This document shows, piece by piece, positions 1 to 7,302 of a stretch of 32,434 nucleotides of DNA. This DNA comes from Anaerolineales bacterium. GTDB lineage: Bacteria > Chloroflexota > Anaerolineae > Anaerolineales > UBA6663. A model generated the notes under the pieces. It was not told the origin of the DNA and searched no databases. It saw nothing but the letters and a program-made list of their open reading frames with translations. The translations under genes and the position numbers were made by a program. Where the stretch lies: positions 1-32,434 of the forward strand of contig JAGOBN010000003.1 in assembly GCA_017999235.1 (NCBI GenBank), written 5' to 3'. Position 1 is the first letter of the stretch. Every line of letters begins with the position of its first letter.

Positions 1-117
1 GAGCGGCAGGAGCGCGAAGAGCAGCGGGAGCGCCACGACGGTGGCGAGCACCAGCCGGTTCTTGAAGACCTCGGACCATTCTTTGAGGACGATGGTGCGG
101 ATACGCAGGGTGTTCAT
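1..117 (-). CDS. ABC transporter permease, N-terminal fragment (cut by window edge)
   Basis: Only the first 39 codons are present; the frame runs off the left edge without a stop. The visible peptide has a short basic start (MNTLRIRTIVLKEW), a charged stretch, then the beginning of a hydrophobic helix rich in Leu, Val and Ala. That pattern is usual for the N-terminus of ABC-2 type exporter permeases, where a cytoplasmic amphipathic segment precedes the first membrane helix. The ATG is 22 bases downstream of the stop codon of the ABC ATPase gene on the same strand, so the two are very probably co-transcribed and form one exporter. The substrate cannot be told. The family call depends mainly on the neighbour, because so little of the protein is visible. 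Confidence 0.7.
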   Translation of the reverse strand, partial: MNTLRIRTIVLKEWSEVFKNRLVLATVVALPLLFALLPL

Positions 118-139
118 AGGATACCTGGAGAGAGATGTT

Positions 140-1099
140 TCACATGGAACCTGGCGGGGTGGACGCGTGGATCAACTGGAGATAGACATCCTCCAGCGAC
201 CGGCGCAGCTCGCCCACGAACTGCACATCGGCGCCGGCCTCGATCAGCCGGCGCAGGATGACCGGGTTTTGCGTCTCGGGCTCGTCCAGCCGCACGATCA
301 GGCGCGTCTCGGCGATCTTGACTTCGTGGACAAACGGCAGGGCGCGCACCGCCTCGGCCAGGGGTTCGTCGGCGGCGCGCAGATGGAAGACCACCTGCCG
401 GCCATACAGACGCCGGCGCAGGGCGGCCGGCGTGTCCACCGTCACCAGCCGGGTCTGGAAGATGGCGATGCGGTTGCACAGCCGATCGGCCTCATCCAGA
501 TTGTGCGTGCACAGGAAGATCGTGCGGCCCTCCGTCTTGAGGGTCTCGATCGCGTCCCGCACCAGCCGGGCTGCTTCGGGGTCCAGGCCGCTGGTGGGCT
601 CGTCTAAAAACAGCACCTTGGGCTCGTGGAGCAGGGCGCGGGCGATGGCCAGCTTCTGGCGCATCCCCTTGGAGAAGCTGCCGGCGGAGTCCTGCCGGCG
701 CTCCCACAAGCCAAACAACTGGAGGTACTTTTTGACCTGGGCGGCCGGCTCCGCCACGCCGTAGAGCTGGGCGAAGATCATCAGGTTGCGCTCGGCGCTC
801 AACCGGTCATACATGCCGGGGCTCTCGGTCAGGATGCCGACGCTGGCCCGGATGGCCTGGTCCGCCTGGCCGATGGCAAACCCGTTGACGGCGGCGCGGC
901 CGGCCGTGGGGCCGATCAGGGCGCACAACATCCGGACCGTGGTGGTCTTTCCGGCCCCGTTAGGACCCAAAAAGCCAAACACCTCGCCTTCCTCCACAGA
1001 AAACGACAGGTTATCCACAGCCGTCACCGCGGCCGGCTTGCCGGCCTTGCCCTTGCGCTCCCCGGGAAAAACTTTGGTTAAGCCCTCTGCTTGGATCAT
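140..1099 (-). CDS. ABC transporter ATP-binding protein (ABC-2 exporter type)
   Basis: A 319-residue cytoplasmic ATPase that would power the adjacent permease. Walker A is GPNGAGKT at about residues 45-52. The signature region FSKGMRQKLAIARAL is followed by Walker B with LFLDEPTSGLDP, and the switch histidine lies in FLCTHNLDEADRL. A C-terminal extension of about 80 residues matches the long DrrA/NatA-like ATPases of drug or sodium exporters. I chose the ATG at 1099 over the one at 1111 because GGAGAG lies 6 bases upstream of it, while the earlier ATG has no ribosome site and directly abuts the stop of the YhfC-like gene. The gene lies between that protease-like gene and the permease, all on the minus strand. 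The substrate is unknown. Confidence 0.93.
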   Translation of the reverse strand: MIQAEGLTKVFPGERKGKAGKPAAVTAVDNLSFSVEEGEVFGFLGPNGAGKTTTVRMLCALIGPTAGRAAVNGFAIGQADQAIRASVGILTESPGMYDRLSAERNLMIFAQLYGVAEPAAQVKKYLQLFGLWERRQDSAGSFSKGMRQKLAIARALLHEPKVLFLDEPTSGLDPEAARLVRDAIETLKTEGRTIFLCTHNLDEADRLCNRIAIFQTRLVTVDTPAALRRRLYGRQVVFHLRAADEPLAEAVRALPFVHEVKIAETRLIVRLDEPETQNPVILRRLIEAGADVQFVGELRRSLEDVYLQLIHASTPPGSM

Positions 1100-1111
1100 G
1101 GCACTCTCCAT

Positions 1112-2023
1112 TTACTGAGTGTAACGCGAGTCGTCGATTTTTTCGGCCGGCGCGGCGGGCGCGGGTGAGAACGGCGCGGGTTCCGGCGCCGGCCCCGTGA
1201 CCGCCGGGGCGGGTTCGCCGCGGGGTTCCAGCGCGGCCGGCGTTTCCGGCGCGGCCCGCAGCCGGAACAGTATCCCCAGGCTGATCAAAATGATGACGGC
1301 CAGCGCGCCCTCCGCCGCCAGGGCGCCGGCCGGGGTGTCGGCGCCGACGAGCTGCAGGACCCCCAGCGCCACGGCGTTGGCCAGGGCGTGCCAGAGCACC
1401 GCCGCCGCCCACCACAGCCAGTTGCGCCGAACCAAGACCTGCAGCACCAGCACCGACAGGGTGATATGCAGGGTCATCGCCAGCACCCGCTCCACCGCGC
1501 CCAGCAGAGTCAGCGGCCAGGCCAGCGACCAATAGGTTTGGACTTGCGCGGCGAGGGCCGCCTGTTGGTCGGCGGGGATGGGCAGCGTGCTGATATCGGT
1601 GTTCTGCAGTCCGACCAACTGGAAGAACGCGACCAGGGTGAGGCCGCCGGTGATAACGGCCTCAATGCCGCCGTGGCCGGCGCCGTAGACCACGGCCTCC
1701 CGCCAGGTGCGGGCCTGGGGCGCCAGCCAGCGGTAGCCGATGTAGCGGGCGGTCTCCTCAAAGAGGCCGGCCAGCAGCGCCAGGACAAAAATATTGAAAG
1801 CCGGCGCCCACGCTTCCGGCACGTGCGGCAAGACGCCGGTTTGGAACAGGGCCGTCAAGCCATACACGACGGGGAGGTGGAAGACCTGCGATCCGATAAA
1901 CATGAGCGCGCCGAGGCCGACCAAGCGCCAGCCCAGCCGCCAGCGCCGCGCCAGAAACAGCCACAGCGCCACAGGCAAGGTGAGCATCAAAAAAGCATTG
2001 AGAAAGTGGGTGAACGTCAACAT
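1112..2023 (-). CDS. YhfC-family intramembrane metalloprotease-like protein
   Basis: A 303-residue polytopic membrane protein with about seven hydrophobic helices. It carries the YhfC-family motifs: LFEETARYIGYRWL near residue 85, GAGHGGIEA near residue 115, and later histidine-containing helix motifs HITLSVL and LWHALANA. These motifs relate YhfC to the CPBP/Abi group of membrane proteases; activity in this protein is inferred. The last 60 or so residues are a Pro/Ala/Glu-rich tail that looks disordered. The ATG at 2023 is preferred because CTGGAG precedes it by about 8 bases and because the longer frame (GTG at 2062) begins inside the terminator of the upstream slipin gene. Its stop codon touches the alternative start of the ABC ATPase gene, so the protein may be made with the exporter. 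Confidence 0.8.
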   Translation of the reverse strand: MLTFTHFLNAFLMLTLPVALWLFLARRWRLGWRLVGLGALMFIGSQVFHLPVVYGLTALFQTGVLPHVPEAWAPAFNIFVLALLAGLFEETARYIGYRWLAPQARTWREAVVYGAGHGGIEAVITGGLTLVAFFQLVGLQNTDISTLPIPADQQAALAAQVQTYWSLAWPLTLLGAVERVLAMTLHITLSVLVLQVLVRRNWLWWAAAVLWHALANAVALGVLQLVGADTPAGALAAEGALAVIILISLGILFRLRAAPETPAALEPRGEPAPAVTGPAPEPAPFSPAPAAPAEKIDDSRYTQ

Positions 2024-2035
2024 GCGCGGACTCCA

Positions 2036-2070
2036 GAAAAATGCCGGGGAGGCATGGGCCACTCCCCGGC
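2036..2070 (-). terminator. Intrinsic terminator of the GntR-slipin operon
   Basis: On the minus strand, GCCGGGGAG and CTCCCCGGC form a perfect 9-bp stem (2070-2062 with 2051-2043) around a 10-base loop. ATTTTTC follows directly. It begins 31 bases after the slipin stop codon and ends before the YhfC-like start at 2023, so it separates the two transcription units. Confidence 0.88.
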
Positions 2071-2100
2071 GATGCGTGTCAGCGTGGGCAGGGCAAGTGT

Positions 2101-3045
2101 TTACGAGACGGTGGGCGGCGCGCCCCGGCTGTTTTGCGCGAGCGCGGTCAGACCCGTCATCCCGCCTAGGTTCATCGTCTCCACCGCGGAGGACGGCACG
2201 ATCACCAGCGCGCCTTTATCCTTCAACCCCTCAAAGAGCATGTTCATGGCCCGCAGATGCAGGGCGGTGGGGTTGTTGACGTAGGCTTCGGCGGCTTCGG
2301 CGAAGGAGGCCGCAATCTGCTTTTCGGATTCGCCCAGGATGACCCGTGCCTGGCGCTCGCGCTCAGCCTGCGCTTGCCGGCTCATGGCCACTTCCAGGTC
2401 TTGCGGGATCACGATATCGCGGATCTCGACGCTGGTGACGCTGACGCCCCACGGCGTGGTGCGCTCGTCGATGACCCTCTGGAGCTCGCGGTCAATCGTG
2501 TCGCGGCCCACCAGGATATCGGCCAGCATCTTCTTGCCGATGATGTCGCGCAGCGCCGTCTGCGAAGCCCAGGCGATGGCCGTGCGGTAATTCTCCACCT
2601 CCAGGGCCGCTTTCTGGGCGTCCCAGACCACCCAGAACAGCACCGCATCCACATTCACCGGCACCGTGTCCCGGGTCAGGGTTTTTTCGGCGTTGAACGG
2701 CGTCACCATCGTGCGGTGATCGACCCAGGCCGGCACGGTGTCCATGATCGGGATGATCCAGAACAAGCCGGGTCCATACAAGCCGCGGAAACGGCCGAAG
2801 CGCAGGACGACCGCCTTCTCCCACTGGTTGGCGATTTGGATGGCAAAGAGCAAGTAGGTGCCGATCAGAGCAAAGCCCACGACGAGCGGCCCGATGACGA
2901 TATCGGGCCAGCCGCTGAGGCTGCCGATGATGGCCGCCATCACGCCGGCCGTCAGGCAGATCCCAAACGCGGTGCCAGAGACCGGGTTGGCCTGGCGGCT
3001 GGCGGTCGATAGAAGCTTAATATCAGACAGCGATAATTTGTTCAT
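2101..3045 (-). CDS. Slipin / stomatin-like SPFH-domain membrane protein
   Basis: A 314-residue protein. Two hydrophobic segments at about residues 25-70 anchor it. A Band 7/SPFH domain follows: the segment starting NQWEKAVVLRFGRF, then GPGLFWIIPIMDTV, the RTMVTPF region, TRDTVPVNVDAVLFWVVWD, and the coiled region with EIRDIVIPQDLEVAMSRQAQAE. The order and spacing match slipins, which form oligomeric assemblies at the inner membrane and are linked to membrane microdomains. The ATG overlaps the GntR stop codon by 4 bases (ATGA) and has GGGAGG about 8 bases upstream, inside the end of the regulator gene. It is therefore the structural gene of a regulator-slipin operon. No NfeD-type protease gene, a frequent slipin partner, is next to it. 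Confidence 0.93.
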   Translation of the reverse strand: MNKLSLSDIKLLSTASRQANPVSGTAFGICLTAGVMAAIIGSLSGWPDIVIGPLVVGFALIGTYLLFAIQIANQWEKAVVLRFGRFRGLYGPGLFWIIPIMDTVPAWVDHRTMVTPFNAEKTLTRDTVPVNVDAVLFWVVWDAQKAALEVENYRTAIAWASQTALRDIIGKKMLADILVGRDTIDRELQRVIDERTTPWGVSVTSVEIRDIVIPQDLEVAMSRQAQAERERQARVILGESEKQIAASFAEAAEAYVNNPTALHLRAMNMLFEGLKDKGALVIVPSSAVETMNLGGMTGLTALAQNSRGAPPTVS

Positions 3046-3434
3046 GCTGGTTCCTCCCGCATCATATTTAGCCCGGCCGCGAGGCTCTCGGAAATCTCGG
3101 CGGCGGTATAGCCCAGCCGCACTGCCTCAACCAAAAAGCGTGTGGTCAGTTCAGTGAGTTGCTGCCGGCGCAAGCGCCGCTGATCAACCGGAATAGGCTG
3201 CTCCAGAATATACGTGCCGCGGCCTTGTTGTGTGGAAATAACACCCTCCTCATCCAGCATCCGATACGCACGGGCGACCGTGTTGAAGTTGACGCGCAAG
3301 TCGGTGGCGAGCTGCCGAACCGTGGGCAGTTGGGCGCCCGGCTTAAGCAGGCCGGTGGCCGCCATCTGTTTGACTTGGGCCACAATCTGCATATAGATCG
3401 GATCTCGGCTGCGAAAATCAAGTTTCACCATCAT
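3042..3434 (-). CDS. GntR-family (YtrA subfamily) transcriptional regulator
   Basis: A 130-residue regulator. Residues 1-75 form a GntR winged helix: DPIYMQIVAQVKQ, GAQLPTVRQLATDL, VNFNTVARAYRMLDEEGV and GRGTYI. The short tail (FLVEAVRLGYTAAEISESL) is typical of the YtrA subfamily, which lacks the large effector domains of FadR or HutC types. I placed the start at the first of two adjacent ATGs (3434 or 3431). The longer frame up to 3518 would be read from inside the promoter and operator. Such regulators usually repress their own operon, and the tandem repeat over the -10 box supports that here. The partner gene is slipin rather than the ABC transporter more often seen with YtrA-type genes. 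Confidence 0.93.
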   Translation of the reverse strand: MMVKLDFRSRDPIYMQIVAQVKQMAATGLLKPGAQLPTVRQLATDLRVNFNTVARAYRMLDEEGVISTQQGRGTYILEQPIPVDQRRLRRQQLTELTTRFLVEAVRLGYTAAEISESLAAGLNMMREEPA

Positions 3435-3462
3435 CGCCGGTGTCCAGAGTGAATGTGTCTTA

Positions 3463-3495
3463 ATTGAACTAATTGTATCATTGAACCAATTGTAT
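3463..3495. promoter_or_regulatory. Tandem operator candidate for the GntR regulator
   Basis: Two 16-base direct repeats, ATTGAACTAATTGTAT (3463-3478) and ATTGAACCAATTGTAT (3480-3495), differ at one base and are offset by 17 bases. The copy at 3480-3495 covers most of the -10 box of the gntR promoter, and the other covers the first transcribed bases. Occupancy of either should block RNA polymerase. The stretch is strikingly A+T-rich against its surroundings. That the binder is the YtrA-type protein itself is an inference from position. Confidence 0.75.
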
Positions 3496-3518
3496 ATATA
3501 AAAGGCGTGGTTTGTCAA
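3491..3518 (-). promoter_or_regulatory. Sigma-70-type promoter of the GntR-slipin operon
   Basis: Reading the minus strand, the -35 box TTGACA (3518-3513) is a perfect consensus. After 16 bases comes TATACA (3496-3491). Transcription should start near 3484, giving a leader of about 50 bases before the ATG at 3434. Confidence 0.75.
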
Positions 3519-3531
3519 TCAGCAGTTGGCG

Positions 3532-3560
3532 GCGTAGGACAGGCGTAGGTTGAGCGTAGG
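3532..3560. repeat. Three GCGTAGG direct repeats with 11-bp period
   Basis: GCGTAGG occurs at 3532-3538, 3543-3549 and 3554-3560, each separated by 4 bases, between the divergent gntR and murJ genes. Seven-base repeats with 4-base spacers are the geometry of sites bound by PhoB/OmpR-type winged-helix proteins. The binder is unknown. Confidence 0.6.
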
Positions 3561-3636
3561 CGTTAGAACCAGTCCCACGCTGAGGGGCATGCTATTGTGT
3601 TCCGCAGAAGGGCATAACTCTTCTTCTCCTCCTTGA

Positions 3637-3665
3637 GAGAGCCGGGGTCGGCGTCCCCGGCTCTC
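3637..3665. repeat. Perfect 11-bp inverted repeat between divergent genes
   Basis: GAGAGCCGGGG (3637-3647) pairs perfectly with CCCCGGCTCTC (3655-3665) around a 7-base loop. Neither strand has a T-run after the stem, and the flanking genes are transcribed away from it, so a terminator role is unlikely. It sits just upstream of the murJ promoter. Confidence 0.7.
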
Positions 3666-3692
3666 GCGATTCTAGCCCCCAAGCTTCGGCGC

Positions 3693-3706
3693 TATAATCG
3701 CCGGCG
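3693..3706 (+). promoter_or_regulatory. -10 box of murJ, implying a leaderless GTG-start mRNA
   Basis: A perfect TATAAT (3693-3698) lies 7 bases before the GTG start codon at 3706. Transcription would begin at or within a base of the start codon. No Shine-Dalgarno sequence is present, and the -35 region (near 3670, TTCTAG) is weak. Confidence 0.65.
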
Positions 3707-5265
3707 TGGACACTTCCCAACGACAAATCACCCGGGCGGCCGCCACAGTCATGGCGGCTTTTTTGTTAAGCAACCTGACCGGCCTGGTCCGCCAAATCCT
3801 CATCGCGCAGGCCTTTGGCACCAACCGCGCGCTGGACGCCTTCACCGTCGCCCAGCGGTTTCCCGGCATTTTGTTTGACCTGGTGGCCGGCGGCGCGCTC
3901 GCGTCAGCGTTTGTGCCGGCGTTTACCACGCTGTTGACGCGCGATCAGCGGGCCAGCGCCTGGCGGCTGGCCAGCGGGGTCTTGACCCTGGCCGCCCTGC
4001 TGTTGGCGCTGATTTCCGCGGTCTCCGCCGGGCTGGCGCCCAGCGTGATCCGCTGGATTGGCGCCGGGCTGCCGCCGGCCGAGCAAGCCCTGGCCGCCGA
4101 CTTGCTGCGGATCTTGCTCTTGGCCCCCACGATTTTCGGGGTAAGCGGTCTGTTGATGGGCATCCTCAACGCCCACCAGCACTTTCTGCTGCCGGCGCTG
4201 GCGCCGTCCTTCTATTGGCTCGGCATGATCTTTGGCCTGGTGGTGTGGGTTCCCACGCAGGGCGTCCACGGTCTGGCCTGGGGCGCGGTGCTGGGTGCCG
4301 GGCTGCATTTGGCGGTGCAGCTGCCGGGTCTGCGCGGCTTGCCCGAACGGCGCCTGCGGCTGTCACTGGATCTGGGGAATCCGGCCGTGCGGGAGGTGAT
4401 CTGTCTGATGGGGCCGCGTCTGCTGGGGGTGGCCGCCGTCCAACTCAACTTTGTGGTCAACACCGCGCTGGCCTCCTACCTGGCCGGCGGCGCCAGCGCG
4501 CTGGAATATGCCTGGCGGATATTCACCATGCCGCAGGTGATCATCGCCCAGGGCATCGCGATTGCGGCCCTGCCGGCCTTCTCGACGATGGCGGCGCGGG
4601 GTGAGACCGGCGCCATTCGCGCCAGCCTGGCGGACACCCTGCGGCTGGTGCTCTTCTTGACCCTGCCGGCGACGATCGGTTTGCTGCTGTTGGGCGAGCC
4701 CGTAATCGCGCTGTTCTTCCAGCGCGGCCGCTTTGACGCGGCCTCGACGGCGCTGGTGGCTTGGGCGCTGACGTTTTACACGCTGGGGCTGGTGAGCCAC
4801 TCGGTGGTGGAGATTGTGGCGCGGGCGTATTACGCGCTCAAGGACACCTGGACGCCGGTGTGGGTGGGCGCCAGCGCGATGGGCATAAACCTAGGGCTGA
4901 GCCTGGCGCTGGCGGCCGGCTTTACGCAGCTGGGCTGGGCGCCGCATGGCGGGCTGGCCTTGGCCAATACGCTGGCGACCACGGCCGAGATGATTGTGCT
5001 GGTGGTCTTGATGCGGCGCCGGCTGGGGGGGCTGGCGCTGGGGCGCTTGTGGCCGGGCGTGTGGCGCGCGGCGCTGGCGGCCGGCGTCATGGGCGCTGGC
5101 GGCTTGGCTTGGCTGGCCGGCACGGCCGGCGCTTCGCCGTGGGTGATTGGCTTGGGCGGGGTGGCGGTGCTGGGGGCGGTTTTTTGGCTGACAGCGTATG
5201 CGCTGGGCAGCCCGGACGCGCGGCAGCTGCCAGATCTGGCGCTTAAGCGGCTGCGCCGCCGCTGA
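3706..5265 (+). CDS. murJ: Lipid II flippase MurJ
   Basis: A 519-residue integral membrane protein of the MOP/MATE-like superfamily. It moves lipid-linked peptidoglycan precursor (lipid II) to the outer face of the membrane. The N-terminus fits MurJ: VMAAFLLSNLTGLVRQILIAQAFGTNRALDAFTVAQRFP split over the first helices, then LFDLVAGGALASAFVPAF. About 14 hydrophobic helices follow, and the length is normal for the family. The motif LFFQRGRFDAAST near residue 340 is also typical. GTG at 3706 is the only start that keeps the conserved N-terminus short, and it abuts a -10 box. The gene stands alone on its strand and converges on the DUF212 gene with 6 bases between stops. No other cell-wall genes are adjacent. 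Confidence 0.93.
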   Translation: MDTSQRQITRAAATVMAAFLLSNLTGLVRQILIAQAFGTNRALDAFTVAQRFPGILFDLVAGGALASAFVPAFTTLLTRDQRASAWRLASGVLTLAALLLALISAVSAGLAPSVIRWIGAGLPPAEQALAADLLRILLLAPTIFGVSGLLMGILNAHQHFLLPALAPSFYWLGMIFGLVVWVPTQGVHGLAWGAVLGAGLHLAVQLPGLRGLPERRLRLSLDLGNPAVREVICLMGPRLLGVAAVQLNFVVNTALASYLAGGASALEYAWRIFTMPQVIIAQGIAIAALPAFSTMAARGETGAIRASLADTLRLVLFLTLPATIGLLLLGEPVIALFFQRGRFDAASTALVAWALTFYTLGLVSHSVVEIVARAYYALKDTWTPVWVGASAMGINLGLSLALAAGFTQLGWAPHGGLALANTLATTAEMIVLVVLMRRRLGGLALGRLWPGVWRAALAAGVMGAGGLAWLAGTAGASPWVIGLGGVAVLGAVFWLTAYALGSPDARQLPDLALKRLRRR

Positions 5266-5271
5266 GGGGGA

Positions 5272-5727
5272 TCACCGCCAGCTCATATACAGCACGGCCG
5301 TCGCCACCCCCAGGGCCACGCCGCCCAATACTTCGCGCGGGGTATGGCCCAAGCGCTCTTTCAATTCCTTCTCGGCCAGCGGATGGCCGGTGAATAATTC
5401 GTCAATCATGAGGTTCAAGATCCGGGCATGGTCGCCGGCCTGGCGGCGCACCCCCGTGGCATCGTAGATCACCACCATCGAGAGCACCCAGGCGATGGCG
5501 AAGATCGGCGTCTGGAAACCATCCTGCAGGCCGATGGCAATGGTGGTGCCGATCACCAGCGCCGAGTGCGAAGACGGCATGCCGCCGGCGCTGATCAGCA
5601 GACCCCAATTCCAGGTGCGATGGAGGAGGAAATGCAGCGGCGGCTTGATGATCTGCGCCAGTGACCAAGCGATGAAGCCGGCCCACAGGACTTGATTCGC
5701 CGCCACCTGCGCCATAAACTGCTCCAT
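5272..5727 (-). CDS. Divergent PAP2 family protein (DUF212, YuiD-like)
   Basis: A 151-residue membrane protein of the DUF212 family, which is distantly related to PAP2 phosphatases and vanadium haloperoxidases. The conserved motifs are GGMPSSHSALVIGTTIAIG near residue 50, YDATGVRRQAGDHARILN near residue 90, and the C-terminal KERLGHTPREVLGG. Four to five hydrophobic segments are visible. PSSH and the later histidines correspond to the PAP2 active-site pattern, but the substrate is not known for this family. The ATG is 3 bases after the xseB stop with GAGGA about 7 bases upstream, so it is the third gene of the xseA operon. The same gene order is seen in other bacteria, which suggests convenience rather than a shared pathway. 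Confidence 0.92.
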   Translation of the reverse strand: MEQFMAQVAANQVLWAGFIAWSLAQIIKPPLHFLLHRTWNWGLLISAGGMPSSHSALVIGTTIAIGLQDGFQTPIFAIAWVLSMVVIYDATGVRRQAGDHARILNLMIDELFTGHPLAEKELKERLGHTPREVLGGVALGVATAVLYMSWR

Positions 5728-5730
5728 TGC

Positions 5731-5997
5731 TTAATCCTCGGCCGCGAACGGCTCCACTTGCGCGCCGGCTTCGCCGCGCGGCATCACCATCTGAACCTTA
5801 AGTTCAGCGGCCTCCAATAAGCGCCCGCACCGCGCGGCCAGCGCTTGGCCGCGCTCGAACACGGCCAGCGCCTCTTCCAACGGCAATTCCCCGTCTTCCA
5901 ATTGCGCCACCAGCGCTTCCAGCTCCGCCAGCGCGGCTTCGAACGGCAGGTCCTCGACGGCGGCGCCGGCCCGGGGCTTCTTGGTTTTGACGCTCAT
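5731..5997 (-). CDS. xseB: Exodeoxyribonuclease VII small subunit
   Basis: An 88-residue subunit of exonuclease VII, which trims single-stranded DNA in both directions. The core DLPFEAALAELEALVAQLEDGELPLEEALAVFERG, read in two parts, is the XseB signature: two helices separated by a Gly-Glu-Leu-Pro-Leu-Glu turn. Several copies wrap around each large subunit in known structures. The N-terminal 15 residues are basic and low in complexity, and the acidic tail is longer than usual. The start codon overlaps the xseA stop codon by 4 bases (ATGA), the normal translational coupling for the two subunits. Confidence 0.96.
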   Translation of the reverse strand: MSVKTKKPRAGAAVEDLPFEAALAELEALVAQLEDGELPLEEALAVFERGQALAARCGRLLEAAELKVQMVMPRGEAGAQVEPFAAED

Positions 5998-7238
5998 GCC
6001 TGTGCCTCCACCTTAACCAGAAATTCGCCGGCGCTGACCCGCACCTGCAATGCGTCGCCGGGCGCCACCTCGGCGGCAGCCCGCACCACGGCGCCGGCCG
6101 GGCGCCGGACAATCGCATACCCGCGGCCGAGAACGGCCAGCGGGCTGACGGCGTTAAGAGCTTGTGCCAGCCGGCGGTGGCGTTCGCGCGCCCGGGCCAC
6201 CAGCGCCGGCAGCGCGCGCGCCTGCCGCTCGGCCAGGTAGCGCAGCCGCTGGCGCGCCAACTGTAACTGAGCCGTCGGCGATGCGGCGCGCAGGCGCAGG
6301 GCCGCCGGCGCCAGACGCGCCCGGCGCTGGGCCAGCCGGTCTTCCACCGCCGCCGCGGCGCGCGCCAAGCCGTCCTCCACCTGGGCGCGTAAATCCCGCA
6401 CTGACACGGCGGTCACCAGTTCCGCGGCCGCCGAGGGCGTGGGCGCGCGCAGGTCGGCGGCGAAATCCGCCAGCGTGAAATCCGTCTCATGGCCCACGCC
6501 GCTCACGACGGGCATGGGCTGGGCGGCGATGGCGCGCACCACGGCTTCATCATTGAAGGCCCACAGGTCTTCTAAAGCCCCGCCGCCGCGCGCCACGATC
6601 ACCACCTCCGGCTGCGCCGCTGCTGGCAGGGCGGCCAGCAAACGCAGCGCCGTCACCACGCCGGCCGGCGCCTCCGGCCCCTGCACCGGCGTCGGCGCCA
6701 GAAGTACCTCCGCCAGCGGATAGCGCCGGCGCAAAATGTTGAGCATGTCGCGCAGCGCCGCGCCGCCGGGCGAGGTCACCAGCCCAATCCGCTGCGGCCG
6801 CGGGGGCAGCGCGCGTTTCCGTTCCGCCGCAAACAGGCCTTCGCGTTCCAGACGCTCTTTGAGGAGCGCGAATTCGAGGTACAGCGCGCCCTGGCCGTGC
6901 GGTTCCAGGCGGGTCACGTCTAATTGATATTTGCCGCGGGCTTCATAGAGCGTGATCTGGCCCAGCACTTCCACGGCTTCGCCCTCGCGCGGCCGAAAAG
7001 GCTGCCGTTCGGCGCGCGAGCGCCACACGACGCAGTCCACCTGGGCGGCGCCGTCCTTCAGGGTGAAATACCAATGGCCGGAGGCGTGGGCTTTGAAGCT
7101 GGAGATCTCGCCGCGCACCCGGACGCCCTGCAGCCGGTAATCGGCCTCCAGCGCCTGGCGCACATAGCGGTTTAAGTCGCTCACCGTCCAGGCCGCGGAG
7201 CCGCCGGCGGCCTCGAATGGCAGCGGCAAAGTCCTCAT
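5994..7238 (-). CDS. xseA: Exodeoxyribonuclease VII large subunit
   Basis: A 414-residue catalytic subunit. The N-terminal OB fold (residues 15-110) contains the start WTVSDLNRYVRQALE and the motif VRGEISSFKAHASGHWYFTLKD. The catalytic domain includes RIGLVTSPGGAALRDMLNIL, VVIVARGGGALEDLWAFNDE and PVVSGVGHETDFTLADF, followed by DLRAPTPSAAAEL. A coiled-coil section comes next and the usual C-terminal segment LAVLGRGYAIVRRP closes the protein. The ATG at 7238 is preferred over the longer frame to 7274, because a consensus promoter ends 7 bases before it and covers that extension. The mRNA is thus predicted to be leaderless. The enzyme acts in DNA repair and degradation of single strands. Confidence 0.96.
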   Translation of the reverse strand: MRTLPLPFEAAGGSAAWTVSDLNRYVRQALEADYRLQGVRVRGEISSFKAHASGHWYFTLKDGAAQVDCVVWRSRAERQPFRPREGEAVEVLGQITLYEARGKYQLDVTRLEPHGQGALYLEFALLKERLEREGLFAAERKRALPPRPQRIGLVTSPGGAALRDMLNILRRRYPLAEVLLAPTPVQGPEAPAGVVTALRLLAALPAAAQPEVVIVARGGGALEDLWAFNDEAVVRAIAAQPMPVVSGVGHETDFTLADFAADLRAPTPSAAAELVTAVSVRDLRAQVEDGLARAAAAVEDRLAQRRARLAPAALRLRAASPTAQLQLARQRLRYLAERQARALPALVARARERHRRLAQALNAVSPLAVLGRGYAIVRRPAGAVVRAAAEVAPGDALQVRVSAGEFLVKVEAQA

Positions 7239-7245
7239 GCGCGCG

Positions 7246-7274
7246 ATGGTAGCCGAGTGAGAAGAGGGTGTCAA
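7246..7274 (-). promoter_or_regulatory. Promoter of xseA-xseB-DUF212 (leaderless)
   Basis: On the minus strand, TTGACA (7274-7269), a perfect -35, is followed after exactly 17 bases by TACCAT (7251-7246). Only 7 bases separate this -10 box from the ATG at 7238, so transcription should start at the start codon. Its -35 box overlaps the -35 box of the divergent promoter by five bases. Confidence 0.75.
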
Positions 7275-7296
7275 ATGCGAGGCCCCGCGCTATACT
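7268..7296 (+). promoter_or_regulatory. Promoter of the solute-binding lipoprotein gene (leaderless)
   Basis: GTGTCA (7268-7273), 17 bases, then TATACT (7291-7296), six bases before the ATG at 7303. The mRNA would begin at the start codon. The -35 box is shared with the divergent xseA promoter, so only one polymerase can bind at a time. Confidence 0.7.
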
Positions 7297-7302
7297 GCGC
7301 GC

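Noticed and set aside
2024..2062. GTG start at 2062 for the YhfC-like protein
   Set aside because: It lies inside the terminator hairpin of the slipin operon. ATG at 2023 has a ribosome site and follows the T-run.
3435..3518. Extended N-terminus of the GntR regulator
   Set aside because: The extra 28 codons coincide with the -35, -10 and operator sequences, and the family begins at the MVKLDF segment.
5266..5271. A terminator between murJ and the DUF212 gene
   Set aside because: Only 6 bases separate the stops, and no stem followed by a T-run is visible on either strand.
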